54,458 nt of DNA, taken from contig NZ_VJWX01000003.1 of the NCBI RefSeq assembly GCF_007713715.1, positions 1 to 54,458 on the forward strand, read 5' to 3'. A program made the translations under genes and the position numbers. The stretch comes from Amycolatopsis rhizosphaerae (GTDB lineage Bacteria; Actinomycetota; Actinomycetes; Mycobacteriales; Pseudonocardiaceae). Each line of letters begins with the position of its first letter. Position 1 is the stretch's first letter. The notes beneath the pieces were generated by a model, which saw nothing but the letters and a program-made list of their open reading frames with translations, did not search any database and was not told the origin of the DNA. Positions 54,182 to 54,458 of the stretch are shown piece by piece.

Positions 54182-54458
54182 ATGACCGCGCAGGACGAGC
54201 CACTCGTGCTGATCAACCTCTTCTCCATGCCCCCCGAGATGGTGGACAGGTTCGTGGCCGACTGGGAGCGCAGCACCCTGTCGTCCAGGGATGCGAAAGG
54301 CTTCCGAGGCACCCGGCTGCACCGTTCCCTCGATCCCGAGGCCGAATATCCCGTGGTCAACATCGCCCGCTGGGACTCGGTCGAGGACTGGCAAACCGCA
54401 ATCGAGAAGTTCTTCTCCGAACCCCGCCCGGACCACGAGGACGGAGGATGGTCCTCCC
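54182..54458 (+). CDS. antibiotic biosynthesis monooxygenase (ABM) domain protein, 3' end cut by window
   Basis: The first 92 codons of a small protein with the ABM ferredoxin-like pattern: LVLINLFSMPPEMVDRF, then FRGTRLHRSLDPEAEYPVV and NIARWDSVEDWQTA. ABM proteins are cofactor-free monooxygenases or heme-handling proteins. AAGGAG precedes the ATG at 54182. The gene continues beyond the right edge. It is divergent from the TetR gene at 53128-53940. Confidence 0.85.
   Translation, partial: MTAQDEPLVLINLFSMPPEMVDRFVADWERSTLSSRDAKGFRGTRLHRSLDPEAEYPVVNIARWDSVEDWQTAIEKFFSEPRPDHEDGGWSS

Overview
High-GC actinobacterial chromosome, most likely a Pseudonocardiales-type genome such as Amycolatopsis (inference from GC-rich codon use, GTG starts, many TetR regulators, CsoR-like copper sites and an NRPS-like gene). 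The left edge lies just upstream of a minus-strand 16S rRNA gene: the first ~120 bases, read on the minus strand, are the actinobacterial rRNA leader with its boxA-like element and run up to the 16S 5' end.

Region by region. (1) 296-13386: a tightly packed ten-gene minus-strand catabolic operon: aromatic-acid MFS importer, extradiol ring-cleavage dioxygenase (MhpB type), C-C hydrolase (MhpC type), hydratase (MhpD type), SnoaL-like protein, HpcH/HpaI aldolase, MhpA-like FAD hydroxylase, Baeyer-Villiger monooxygenase, a second FAD hydroxylase and a FAH-family hydrolase. Most junctions are 4-base stop/start overlaps. A divergent TetR gene and an SDR without catalytic Tyr/Lys face it across a palindromic operator. 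Together this looks like a meta-cleavage route for a phenolic alkyl/aryl ketone or phenylpropanoid. (2) 13.6-19.8 kb: a patchwork of small or immunity-like genes (SUKH, DUF1963), an epoxide hydrolase/TetR pair with twin palindromic operators, a secreted serine hydrolase, and several gene wrecks (LeuD-like, epimerase, Tn3-family, TIGR02391 and IS256-family remnants). (3) 19.8-23.9 kb: two response regulators around a 986-residue hybrid sensor kinase with two ATPase modules. (4) 24.0-35.0 kb: metabolic genes: an SDR/acyl-CoA ligase/LLM flavin oxidoreductase cassette, an SDR plus small Dabb-like protein next to a LysR gene, an MFS exporter with an AraC regulator, a GH15 enzyme and a quinone-oxidoreductase-type MDR.

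(5) 35.0-39.2 kb: an ankyrin protein, a TetR gene with two 15-bp operators overlapping the promoter of a Dabb-domain gene, an epimerase-family gene and a truncated lipase. (6) 39.0-43.0 kb: a copper-handling locus: CDGSH Fe-S protein and CopZ chaperone on the minus strand, a His-rich exported protein and the CopA ATPase on the plus strand, with three CsoR-type sites between them but no csoR in the window. (7) 43.0-49.9 kb: an IS66 remnant, a 0.7-kb non-coding leader, then MFS exporter, NRPS-like C-A-PCP protein and a divergent serine hydroxymethyltransferase, closed by a 19-bp hairpin. The NRPS-like protein has lost the second His of the C-domain HHxxxDG motif and the PCP attachment serine. 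(8) 49.9-54.5 kb: zinc-ribbon and MORN-like orphan genes, a broken and an intact TetR gene, and the start of an ABM-domain gene cut by the window edge.

All functional names rest on recognition of family motifs by eye. No database search was run.
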